From Clostridia bacterium (GTDB lineage: Bacteria; Bacillota; Clostridia; UBA1381), in contig RQCD01000240.1 in NCBI GenBank assembly GCA_008668455.1, positions 1 to 7,058 of the forward strand: 7,058 bases of DNA, written 5' to 3'. This document shows positions 1 through 5,498 of the stretch, in pieces. The notes under the pieces are model-generated. The model did not search any database and had not been told where the DNA came from. It saw only the letters and a program-made list of their open reading frames with translations. The stretch's first letter is position 1. Each line of letters starts with the position of its first letter. Made by a program: the position numbers and the translations under genes.

Positions 1-6
1 ACGGCG

Positions 7-25
7 CTTATTCATAAAGAATAAG
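7..25. repeat. Small perfect inverted repeat downstream of the tRNA
   Basis: A 7-base arm (CTTATTC, 7-13) and its exact complement (GAATAAG, 19-25) flank a 5-base loop. Read on the minus strand it lies four bases past position 73 of the tRNA. It could fold in the tRNA 3' trailer and act in processing or weak termination. The next bases on the minus strand are CGCCGT, not a T run, so it is not a standard intrinsic terminator. The window edge prevents further reading. Confidence 0.45.
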
Positions 26-28
26 TTG

Positions 29-101
29 TGGGAGATCCACGGCGCGAACCTGTGACATCCTGCTTGTAAGGCAGACGATCTCCCAGCTGAGCTAAACTCC
101 C
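29..101 (-). tRNA. tRNA-Val (anticodon UAC), apparently degenerate
   Basis: On the minus strand the 73-base body runs GGGAGTT acceptor, TA, D arm with AGCTGGGA loop, anticodon loop CTTACAA (anticodon TAC, Val), 5-base variable loop, T arm and discriminator A. The anticodon arm is well formed and identity is clear. Several elements are not canonical. Pair 6-67 is T-T, pair 11-24 is C-T, pair 49-65 is A-G and pair 52-62 is G-G. The T loop reads TTCGCGC, so the almost universal A58 is C. The three bases after the discriminator are CAA, so CCA is not encoded, although most Clostridia encode it. The gene lies about 150 bases downstream of the lipoprotein gene on the same strand but has its own ideal promoter. 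It may be a decaying extra copy, a functional but odd tRNA, or the product of a sequencing or assembly error. Confidence 0.8.
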
Positions 102-129
102 ATTGATAATCACCGTGACAACAATAAAT

Positions 130-158
130 ATTATAGCAGATAATATAACGATTGTCAA
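130..158 (-). promoter_or_regulatory. Perfect-consensus sigma-A promoter for the tRNA
   Basis: On the minus strand there is an exact TTGACA (153-158), a 17-base spacer and an exact TATAAT (130-135), matching the housekeeping consensus at every position. Transcription should start near 123, about 22 bases before the tRNA 5' end at 101. Just upstream, bases 159-192 are long A and T tracts that would suit an UP element contacting the RNA polymerase alpha subunit. This is the architecture expected of a strong stable-RNA promoter. Confidence 0.9.
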
Positions 159-209
159 TACTTTTTTTAAAAAATTTTTATTTTTTTTAATAAAGGAATT
201 CCGTTCTCG

Positions 210-235
210 AAAAACGTAGTATTTCTGCGGTTTTT
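210..235 (-). terminator. Weak candidate terminator of the cysE-lipoprotein operon
   Basis: About 14 bases past the lipoprotein stop codon, the minus strand can fold AAAAA-C-CGCAG, loop AAATA, CTACG-TTTTT. The A/T outer stem doubles as a U run. The inner stem has one C-A mismatch and one bulged C on this strand, whereas on the plus strand the same pair is a T-G wobble. Position fits the end of the operon and precedes the tRNA promoter, but the stem is weak. No better terminator is visible between 159 and 248. Confidence 0.3.
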
Positions 236-248
236 GCTGCATTTAAAA

Positions 249-803
249 TCATGTTTTTATCAGATCTCCTGCCAAATCATGATCGGTTGGGTGCTTTTCT
301 AAGAATGCGTTTAAGTGTTCCAGAACCGGAACTGCAAGTCTTTGCAGCAGCTCTGCCTGCGCCTCATCCGATCCGGAGCCAGCCGTAATTACAACATGGA
401 TACCGTCCTTATAAAGATGCAAGGACGGATATGCTAAAAATGCATCCACACCAGTAAACCCATCGATCTCCTGTGCCGAGGGGCGTTTTTCTTTCCATTC
501 CTCATACTGCTGACGAATCAGGGCTTCACTTGTTCTCCCGTTATATTGGTACACATCCACAATCACAGGATCTGCAGCTCCAACCGGGTCACTCTGATAT
601 ACTACAGTTGATTTCTGCCGTGCCAGCGTTTCCTCCCCAATCAGCTGATAGCCCGCAATAGTCTGTACCTCCTCCGCAGACAGGAGCTCACCGGGTTTTA
701 GCTGCACCCAGGTATCCTTATCGGAGGATTTGGGCTCACTCCCGCAGGAGCATGCCCAAAGAATCAGAAAACAACTAAAAAATACTAAACATAATCGTCT
801 CAT
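249..803 (-). CDS. Small secreted lipoprotein of unknown function
   Basis: Predicted 184-residue protein. Residues 1-17 form a short signal peptide: two arginines after Met, then a hydrophobic stretch (LCLVFFSCFLILWA). A lipobox LWAC places the lipidated cysteine at residue 18; ACSC, with Cys20, is an alternative. Mature protein would be anchored to the outer face of the cytoplasmic membrane by the Lgt/Lsp pathway. The remainder is soluble, mixed alpha/beta, with no membrane segment and no catalytic motif I recognise. An opening like LLSAEEVQTIAGY recalls small lipoprotein domains of the DUF3558 kind, but that is only an impression. The open frame extends further upstream and would overlap the transketolase gene; ATG at 803 is preferred because GAGAGGG sits 5 bases ahead of it. 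It begins 19 bases after the transketolase stop and is the last gene of the operon. No functional link to the other genes is evident. Confidence 0.85.
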   Translation of the reverse strand: MRRLCLVFFSCFLILWACSCGSEPKSSDKDTWVQLKPGELLSAEEVQTIAGYQLIGEETLARQKSTVVYQSDPVGAADPVIVDVYQYNGRTSEALIRQQYEEWKEKRPSAQEIDGFTGVDAFLAYPSLHLYKDGIHVVITAGSGSDEAQAELLQRLAVPVLEHLNAFLEKHPTDHDLAGDLIKT

Positions 804-808
804 CATAA

Positions 809-815
809 CCCTCTC
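809..815 (-). promoter_or_regulatory. Ribosome binding site deciding the lipoprotein start
   Basis: GAGAGGG on the minus strand. Two ATG codons follow in tandem: the one at 806 is only 2 bases away, the one at 803 is 5 bases away. The second is the better-spaced start and gives a compact signal peptide. Longer upstream starts would add an arginine-rich extension overlapping the preceding gene. Confidence 0.65.
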
Positions 816-822
816 AAAAAAT

Positions 823-1758
823 CTATGCTCGTTTTTGAGCCATCGCCTTCTTTGCCTTTTCCGCAATGTTCGCAGCAGTCAAGCCATATGCTTCTAACAG
901 CACTGCCGGTTTTCCGGACGCACCAAACTCTGTTGTGCCTACCATCTGTACCGGAACAGGACAGGTCTTTGTAACAACCTCAGCCACTGCACTTCCCAAA
1001 CCGCCATAGACTGAATGCTCCTCGGCGGTAACAATTGCGCCGGTCTCCTTTGCCGCCTTTGCAATGATGTCCTCGTCAATCGGCTTAATGGTGTGAATAT
1101 TAATGACTCGTGCAGAAATACCCTCTGCCGCAAGCAGATCCTTTGCCTTGATTGCTTCTGCAACCATCAATCCGGTTGCCGCCAGCGTAACATCCGAGCC
1201 GTCTGCAAGCTGTACACCCTTTCCCATCTCAAAATGATAGTCCGGCGCATTAATATCCTCCACTGCCAGACGTCCAAATCGCAGATAAACCGGTCCGTCG
1301 TGGTCAATTGCTGCTTTCACGCATGCCATTGCCTCTACATCATCTGCCGGATTCATAATCACCATTCCTGGAATGGTGCGCATCAAGGCAATATCCTCTA
1401 AGCACTGATGGGTTGCCCCATCCTCGCCCACAGAAATACCGGCATGGGTTGCTCCGATTTTTACATTCAGATGCGGATAACCGATCGAATTTCTGATCTG
1501 CTCAAAGGCACGCCCTGCTGCAAACATTGCAAAGGAGGATGCAAACACGATTTTTCCGCATGCTGCCAAGCCTGCTGCAACACTCATCATATTGCCCTCT
1601 GCAATACCGCAGTTAATAAACCGCTCCGGATATACCTTTTTAAAGGTGTCTGTTTTCGTAGATTTCGATAAATCCGCGTCTAAGACAACAATGCGCTCAT
1701 CCTTGCCATACTGTGCGAGCGCCGCACCGTAAGATTCTCTTGTCGCTCTTTTTGCCAT
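823..1758 (-). CDS. Transketolase, C-terminal subunit (split enzyme)
   Basis: 311 residues matching the pyrimidine-binding (PYR) and C-terminal domains of transketolase. With the N-terminal subunit encoded just upstream it should form the thiamine diphosphate enzyme that moves two-carbon ketol units between sugar phosphates in the non-oxidative pentose phosphate pathway. The PYR domain (about residues 5-165) contains the cofactor-activating glutamate in GIAEGNM (E54) and the GATHAGISVGEDGATHQ segment (102-118) that lines the active site. YLRFGR (158-163) closes this domain. Residues from about 180 form the C-terminal transketolase domain, including TAEEHSVYGGLG. Length is normal for the split form. 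A good ribosome binding site (AGAAGGAGA) precedes ATG at 1758, and only 20 bases separate it from the N subunit. The related E1 beta and DXS C-terminal families share this fold; pairing with a typical transketolase N subunit makes transketolase by far the best call. Confidence 0.95.
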   Translation of the reverse strand: MAKRATRESYGAALAQYGKDERIVVLDADLSKSTKTDTFKKVYPERFINCGIAEGNMMSVAAGLAACGKIVFASSFAMFAAGRAFEQIRNSIGYPHLNVKIGATHAGISVGEDGATHQCLEDIALMRTIPGMVIMNPADDVEAMACVKAAIDHDGPVYLRFGRLAVEDINAPDYHFEMGKGVQLADGSDVTLAATGLMVAEAIKAKDLLAAEGISARVINIHTIKPIDEDIIAKAAKETGAIVTAEEHSVYGGLGSAVAEVVTKTCPVPVQMVGTTEFGASGKPAVLLEAYGLTAANIAEKAKKAMAQKRA

Positions 1759-1778
1759 GGTAACTTCTCCTTCTATCC

Positions 1779-2627
1779 TTATAAGCTTGCTTCTAATTTT
1801 TCGATCAAAGCGTCCAGTTCACCGATTGCCTGCTCATACTGCTCCTGGTTCGGCGCTGCTCCATGCCAGCCCGCCTGATTTTCCATAAAGGAAACATTTT
1901 TTCCTTTTACAGACTTCATAATGACTGCCGTCGGCTGACCCTTCGTGTTCTTTGCTTCCTCCACCGCAGACATCAGGCTGTCAAAATCATGCGCGTCTGC
2001 CCAGATCACATGCCATCCGAATGCCTTGAATTTCTCGTCCAGCGGAGTCGGATTCATTACGCTGCGGATATCTCCGTCAATCTGCAAGCCGTTAAAATCC
2101 ACAAATGCCGTTAAATTATCCAGCTTATAATGCGCTGCAAACATTGCCTGCTCCCAGATCTGACCCTCCTCGCACTCGCCGTCTCCTAAAACGGCATACA
2201 CACGATAGTCCTTTTTGTCCAGCTTGCCTGCCAATGCCATACCGCCTGCTGCGGAAAAGCCTTGTCCTAAAGATCCGGTAGACATATCCACACCCGGAAT
2301 ATGCTTCATATCCGGATGCCCTTGCAAGCGGCTGCCGAATTTCCGGAAGGTCGGAATTTCATCGGTGCCAAAATAACCGCGCTCTGCCAAAACGCTGTAA
2401 AGAGCCGGCGCCGTATGCCCTTTAGAAAGCACGAAACGGTCGCGGTTTTCGTCCTTTGGATTTTTCGGATCAACATTCATAACCTCAAAATATAACAATG
2501 TTAAAACATCTGCAACCGAAAGCGATCCTCCCGGATGTCCCGACTGCGCGCTATAAACCGCGCAAAGTGCATTCTTCCGCACTTTGTTCGCAATAATCGC
2601 AAGCTCTGTGCATCTTTTTTTCTCCAT
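1779..2627 (-). CDS. Transketolase, N-terminal subunit (split enzyme)
   Basis: 282 residues matching the pyrophosphate-binding (PP) domain of transketolase. The thiamine diphosphate and metal motif starts at GDG (148-150) and ends at N179 in DFNG. Conserved active-site histidines are seen in SGHPGG (H31), SKGH (H71) and GWHG (H255). STGSLGQG (116-123) is the usual cofactor-proximal loop. The protein stops after the PP domain, and the PYR and C-terminal domains are supplied by the next gene, an arrangement common in Clostridia and archaea. ATG at 2627 follows AAAGGAGG by 7 to 8 bases. The gene starts 24 bases after mrnC and ends 20 bases before the C subunit, so both subunits are probably made from one transcript. 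Its presence directly after mrnC departs from the Bacillus order, where the rRNA methyltransferase gene rlmB follows. Confidence 0.96.
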   Translation of the reverse strand: MEKKRCTELAIIANKVRKNALCAVYSAQSGHPGGSLSVADVLTLLYFEVMNVDPKNPKDENRDRFVLSKGHTAPALYSVLAERGYFGTDEIPTFRKFGSRLQGHPDMKHIPGVDMSTGSLGQGFSAAGGMALAGKLDKKDYRVYAVLGDGECEEGQIWEQAMFAAHYKLDNLTAFVDFNGLQIDGDIRSVMNPTPLDEKFKAFGWHVIWADAHDFDSLMSAVEEAKNTKGQPTAVIMKSVKGKNVSFMENQAGWHGAAPNQEQYEQAIGELDALIEKLEASL

Positions 2628-2651
2628 AATTGTTCCTCCTTTGAATTGATG

Positions 2652-3038
2652 CTATTCCTCCGCCGAATCATAAGCAAGCCGCATCAGCTCCTCTAACCGT
2701 CCGGCATCGTTTTTTAACTTTAAGTACCCGATCAGCGCTTCAAATCCGGTTGCCCGGCGGTAATCGGTCAGATCGGCATTTTTCGGAACGGTTGCAGATT
2801 TTGCATTCCGTCCGCGTTTATAAATCGCCTCCTCCTCTTCTGAAAGAAGCGGTTCTAAGCATTTCATACTGTTGCTCTGCGCATGTGCTTTCACATACCG
2901 CACCGTTCTAAGATGCAGCTTGTGTGCCGGCAGCTCCGGATTTTCCCGAATCACCCTCAACCGCACATACAGCTCGTAAACACTATCCCCCAGATACGCA
3001 AGCGTCAGGGGCGCATATTGAGCAGGTCTTTTCTCCAT
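2652..3038 (-). CDS. mrnC: Mini-ribonuclease III (23S rRNA maturation)
   Basis: 128 residues, forming only the RNase III catalytic domain with no double-stranded RNA binding domain, as is typical of Mini-III. In Bacillus subtilis this dimeric, metal-dependent endonuclease trims both ends of 23S rRNA. The signature YLGDSVYELYVR (15-26) carries the catalytic aspartate D18. A second acidic site lies in ATGFEALIGYL (E100). The basic RGRNAK motif (76-81) and the VPKNADLTDYRRATG segment are also family hallmarks. A GTG start at 3044 would sit only 2 bases from the ribosome binding site, so ATG at 3038 is chosen. It lies 13 bases after cysS, the same neighbour as in Bacillus, which supports the assignment. 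Confidence 0.95.
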   Translation of the reverse strand: MEKRPAQYAPLTLAYLGDSVYELYVRLRVIRENPELPAHKLHLRTVRYVKAHAQSNSMKCLEPLLSEEEEAIYKRGRNAKSATVPKNADLTDYRRATGFEALIGYLKLKNDAGRLEELMRLAYDSAEE

Positions 3039-3046
3039 TGTCACAA

Positions 3047-3053
3047 CCTCTTT
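3047..3053 (-). promoter_or_regulatory. Ribosome binding site deciding the mrnC start
   Basis: AAAGAGG on the minus strand overlaps the TAA stop codon of cysS (3052-3054). It lies 8 bases before ATG at 3038 but only 2 before the in-frame GTG at 3044, which favours ATG. The overlap with the cysS stop suggests the two genes are translationally coupled. Confidence 0.6.
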
Positions 3054-4452
3054 ATTTCCGGATCGTCCACTGCACGCCGTTTGGAGTATCCTTTAGTTCT
3101 ACATTCATCTCCTTTAACCGGTCACGGATTTCATCTGCTTTTGCCCAATTCTTTTCTGCACGTGCAGCATTTCTTTCTGCAATCAGCGTCTCAATTTCCT
3201 CCGATGCCGCCGCAGTCTCTTTCTGCTGGAACAGACCCAAAACATCGCCCAATTCTGTGATCGCAGAAAGTGCATCCAGAACAAGCTCTTTTGCACTATC
3301 CGCGTGAATTGAGGTGTTTGCCGCATAAACAATATCAAAAATGGCTGCTAATGCGTCTGCTGTGTTTAAATCATCCTCCATCGCGTCTACAAATGCCTGC
3401 CTGCAGGCTTCAAGCTTATCCTTGCAAGCCCTTTCCTCTGCTGACAGCTCACGCTCCGGCGCACTCTCCTTTTGGAAATTCAGATTTTCGATACAGTTGT
3501 AAACCCGTTCTACCGCAGATTTGGACTGCTCCATCAGCAAATGGCTGAAATTGATCGGATTGCGGTAATGCGCAGAAAGCATGAAAAAGCGCACCACCTC
3601 CGGATCGTATTTTTTGAGAATATCCCGGACAGTAAAGAAATTCCCAAGAGATTTACTCATTTTCTGATTATCAATATTGATATATCCATTGTGCATCCAA
3701 TAATGCGCAAAGGGAACACCGTTTGCACATTCACTTTGGGCAATCTCATTCTCATGATGCGGAAAAATCAGATCCTTGCCGCCGGAATGAATATCAATCG
3801 TCCTTCCGAGATAACGGTTTGCCATTGCGGAGCATTCAATATGCCAGCCCGGACGTCCCATGCCCCAGGGGCTTTCCCATGCCGGCTCACCCGGTTTCTG
3901 TGCTTTCCAGAGCGCAAAGTCCATTGCGTCCTCCTTATGCTCGTTTACGTCAATCCTCGCACCTGCCTCCAATTCCTCCAGCGGCTGCCCGGAAAGCTTC
4001 CCGTATTCGCGGAACTTTTTTGCGGAAAAATAAACATTTCCGTCTACCGCATAGGCATAGCCCTTTTCCACCAGCGTTTTAATAATTCCGATAATCGCGT
4101 CAATATTTTCTGTCGCACGCGGATGCACCGTTGCCTTATGGATTCCCAGCGCCTGCGCATCTTTAAAATACTCTGCAATAAAGCGCTCACCCAGATCATG
4201 AACGGTAATCCCCTCTTTTTCCGCACGGCGGATCATCTTATCGTCAATATCGGTAAAATTCTGCACGAACTTCACCTTGTAGCCGCGATATTCCAGATAG
4301 CGGCGCATGGTATCAAAGATGATAAACGGACGCGCGTTTCCGATGTGGAAATAATCGTACACAGTCGGACCGCAGGAATACATTTTCACCTCCTGCGGAT
4401 CAATCGGAACAAATTCTTCCTTTTGTCTCGTCATGGTATTATAAATTTTCAT
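3052..4452 (-). CDS. cysS: Cysteinyl-tRNA synthetase
   Basis: 466-residue class I aminoacyl-tRNA synthetase that charges tRNA-Cys with cysteine using ATP in the cytoplasm. The HIGH-type motif HIGN is at 36-39 and KMSKS at 264-268. The four zinc ligands that select the cysteine thiol are all present at family spacing: C27 (SCGPTVYD), C207 (WHIECSAM), H232 and E236 (PHHENEIAQ). The C-terminal third is helical, with the DALR-type segment DDLNTADALAAIFD and a charged anticodon-binding tail. The length is normal. An in-frame TTG at 4461 abuts the ribosome binding site, so ATG at 4452, 9 bases from GGAG, is the likely start. It overlaps the end of cysE by 14 bases, which suggests translational coupling. 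No Cys T-box leader is visible upstream of cysE, although many relatives use one. Confidence 0.98.
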   Translation of the reverse strand: MKIYNTMTRQKEEFVPIDPQEVKMYSCGPTVYDYFHIGNARPFIIFDTMRRYLEYRGYKVKFVQNFTDIDDKMIRRAEKEGITVHDLGERFIAEYFKDAQALGIHKATVHPRATENIDAIIGIIKTLVEKGYAYAVDGNVYFSAKKFREYGKLSGQPLEELEAGARIDVNEHKEDAMDFALWKAQKPGEPAWESPWGMGRPGWHIECSAMANRYLGRTIDIHSGGKDLIFPHHENEIAQSECANGVPFAHYWMHNGYINIDNQKMSKSLGNFFTVRDILKKYDPEVVRFFMLSAHYRNPINFSHLLMEQSKSAVERVYNCIENLNFQKESAPERELSAEERACKDKLEACRQAFVDAMEDDLNTADALAAIFDIVYAANTSIHADSAKELVLDALSAITELGDVLGLFQQKETAAASEEIETLIAERNAARAEKNWAKADEIRDRLKEMNVELKDTPNGVQWTIRK

Positions 4453-5107
4453 CTTCTGCAACTCCTTTTTGTTCTTCTAATTCCCGGATTCTCTTCTCCA
4501 AGCCGGCAATATGCACCGAAAGGGTACACAGCTGCATAGAAACCGGATCCGGAATCCGCACCTGATCCAGATCGGTTTCCACACGCACCCCCTCCTTTTT
4601 CACAATCCGCGCAGGAACACCGACGCAGGTAGAATTGGGAGGCACCTCAGAAAGCACAACTGCTCCGGCGGCGATTTTGGAATTATCCCCTACGGTGAAC
4701 GGACCTAACACCTTTGCACCGCTCCCGACCATCACGTTATTTCCAAGCGTCGGATGGCGCTTGCCCTTTTCCTTTCCGGTTCCGCCCAGCGTCACACCCT
4801 GGTAGATGGTACAGTTATCTCCGATGACTGTCGTTTCTCCAATGATCACGCCCATGCCGTGATCAATAAAAAGCCCTCTGCCGATCGTTGCGCCGGGATG
4901 GATTTCAATTCCCGTCCAGAACCGGGAGCACTGAGAAATCCACCTGGCAATAAATTTCCAGTTATGCAGATAGAAAAAATGCGCAACTCTATGCCAAAAC
5001 ACTGCCCGGACACCGGGATAGAGAAGGAATACCTCTGCCGCACTCCGTGCAGCAGGATCCCGTTCTAAAACCGCACGGACATCATAGCGTATATTGGAAA
5101 ACAGCAT
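4439..5107 (-). CDS. cysE: Serine O-acetyltransferase
   Basis: 222 residues. The enzyme transfers an acetyl group from acetyl-CoA to L-serine to give O-acetylserine, the first committed step of cysteine synthesis. A short helical N-terminal region (1-65) precedes a left-handed beta-helix of hexapeptide repeats (about 66-170). The catalytic Asp-His pair is in FIDHGMG (D82, H83). VTLGGTGKEKGKRHP (105-119) forms the substrate and CoA loop, and GVPARIV closes the helix. Compared with the 273-residue E. coli enzyme the N-terminal domain is shorter, as is usual in Gram-positive bacteria. The last 25 residues (LEKRIRELEEQK) look like a short coiled coil. ATG at 5107 is preceded by AGGTG at 10 bases, a weaker site than those of its neighbours. 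It is the first gene of the operon. Confidence 0.97.
   Translation of the reverse strand: MLFSNIRYDVRAVLERDPAARSAAEVFLLYPGVRAVFWHRVAHFFYLHNWKFIARWISQCSRFWTGIEIHPGATIGRGLFIDHGMGVIIGETTVIGDNCTIYQGVTLGGTGKEKGKRHPTLGNNVMVGSGAKVLGPFTVGDNSKIAAGAVVLSEVPPNSTCVGVPARIVKKEGVRVETDLDQVRIPDPVSMQLCTLSVHIAGLEKRIRELEEQKGVAEDENL
4462..4468 (-). promoter_or_regulatory. Ribosome binding site of cysS inside cysE
   Basis: AAAGGAG on the minus strand lies within the last codons of cysE. It directly abuts a TTG codon (4461) and is 9 bases from ATG at 4452, so the ATG is the workable start. Ribosomes finishing cysE would pass over it. Confidence 0.6.
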
Positions 5108-5165
5108 ATAATACTGACACCTGCCCTTTTGTTATTCTGCTTATATTCATACAATACCATCTTAA

Positions 5166-5194
5166 ATTATATCGTATCTTTTGAAAAATTACAA
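5166..5194 (-). promoter_or_regulatory. Candidate proximal cysE promoter
   Basis: On the minus strand TTGTAA (5189-5194, 4 of 6 consensus matches), a 17-base spacer and an exact TATAAT (5166-5171). Transcription would start near 5159 and leave a leader of about 52 bases before cysE. It lies just downstream of a second candidate, so the operon may have tandem promoters. Confidence 0.6.
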
Positions 5195-5198
5195 CCTT

Positions 5199-5226
5199 AT
5201 TTTAAATATTTTTTTTATTCTGTCAA
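5199..5226 (-). promoter_or_regulatory. Candidate distal cysE promoter
   Basis: On the minus strand an exact TTGACA (5221-5226), a 16-base A-rich spacer and TAAAAT (5199-5204, 5 of 6 matches). The predicted start is near 5192, giving a leader of about 85 bases. The left arm of the long inverted repeat ends 14 bases upstream of its -35 box, a suitable place for a regulator. AT richness raises the chance of false matches, though the exact -35 box is persuasive. Confidence 0.6.
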
Positions 5227-5239
5227 GATTTATTTTCAA

Positions 5240-5329
5240 GAAACACAAAATTCAGTTACTTTGCACAGCTTTTTTGCCCTTTTTTTCCCTTGGAAAAACA
5301 TTGGTACAAATCAACAAATTTTGTGTTTC
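5240..5329. repeat. 13-base perfect inverted repeat between divergent promoters
   Basis: GAAACACAAAATT (5240-5252) is matched exactly in reverse complement at 5317-5329. The 64 bases between hold a second small hairpin: TTTTTCC (5282-5288) pairs with GGAAAAA (5292-5298) around a CTT loop. The structure lies between the distal cysE promoter (-35 at 5221-5226) and the purE promoter (-35 at 5386-5391). It may be a paired operator, the stem of an unrecognised RNA, or the ends of a tiny degenerate insertion. No flanking target duplication is obvious. Confidence 0.75.
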
Positions 5330-5385
5330 CAGTTTCTTTTCCTATCGTCAAAGAGTAGAAAAATCCAGAAATAAGGATAAATGCT

Positions 5386-5414
5386 TTGTTTCAGCGTCGC
5401 TTTCGTATTATAAT
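5386..5414 (+). promoter_or_regulatory. Candidate purE promoter
   Basis: An exact TATAAT (5409-5414) lies 17 bases downstream of TTGTTT (5386-5391), a poor -35 box with only TTG matching consensus. Transcription would start near 5421 and give a leader of about 97 bases before purE. The weak -35 box would suit a promoter under activation or one tuned by a regulator. Confidence 0.6.
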
Positions 5415-5427
5415 ATAGATAGTATTG

Positions 5428-5456
5428 GCCGCTTAAAACCGGCTTCATACCGCTTA
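5428..5456 (+). repeat. Phased CCG(G)CTT repeats in the purE leader
   Basis: CCGCTTA at 5429-5435, CCGGCTTCA at 5439-5447 and CCGCTTA at 5450-5456 begin 10 and 11 bases apart, that is on one face of the helix, just downstream of the predicted purE start. The same segment can form a 4-bp RNA stem, GCCG (5428-5431) with CGGC (5440-5443), around an 8-base loop. They could be regulator sites or part of a leader RNA fold. Confidence 0.4.
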
Positions 5457-5480
5457 GATATCACAGTTCTTGACACAGGT

Positions 5481-5498
5481 GGGATTGCATGGCATCCC
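5481..5498 (+). promoter_or_regulatory. Hairpin just upstream of the purE ribosome binding site
   Basis: GGGAT pairs with ATCCC and GC with GC around a 3-base ATG loop, with one bulged T (5486). The stem of 7 base pairs ends 6 bases before the AAGGAGG of purE. No T run follows, so it is not a terminator. It might protect the transcript or influence ribosome access. Confidence 0.45.

Noticed and set aside
12..242. 76-residue minus-strand ORF with a hydrophobic stretch and a tail reading LAQLGDRLPYKQDVTGS
   Set aside because: The tail is the translation of the tRNA-Val gene, a well-known false ORF pattern, and the hydrophobic part is the AT-rich tRNA promoter read as codons.
939..1163. Minus-strand 74-residue ORF and other ORFs inside the transketolase genes
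   Set aside because: They are alternate-frame readings of genes whose catalytic motifs are intact and lack their own ribosome binding sites.
3472..4539. 355-residue plus-strand ORF
   Set aside because: It lies antisense to cysS and the end of cysE, which have all family motifs. The composition is a shadow of their codon use and no domain is recognisable.
5240..5329. Miniature transposable element with 13-base terminal repeats
   Set aside because: No target-site duplication flanks it and at 90 bases it is very small. Kept only as one explanation of the inverted repeat.
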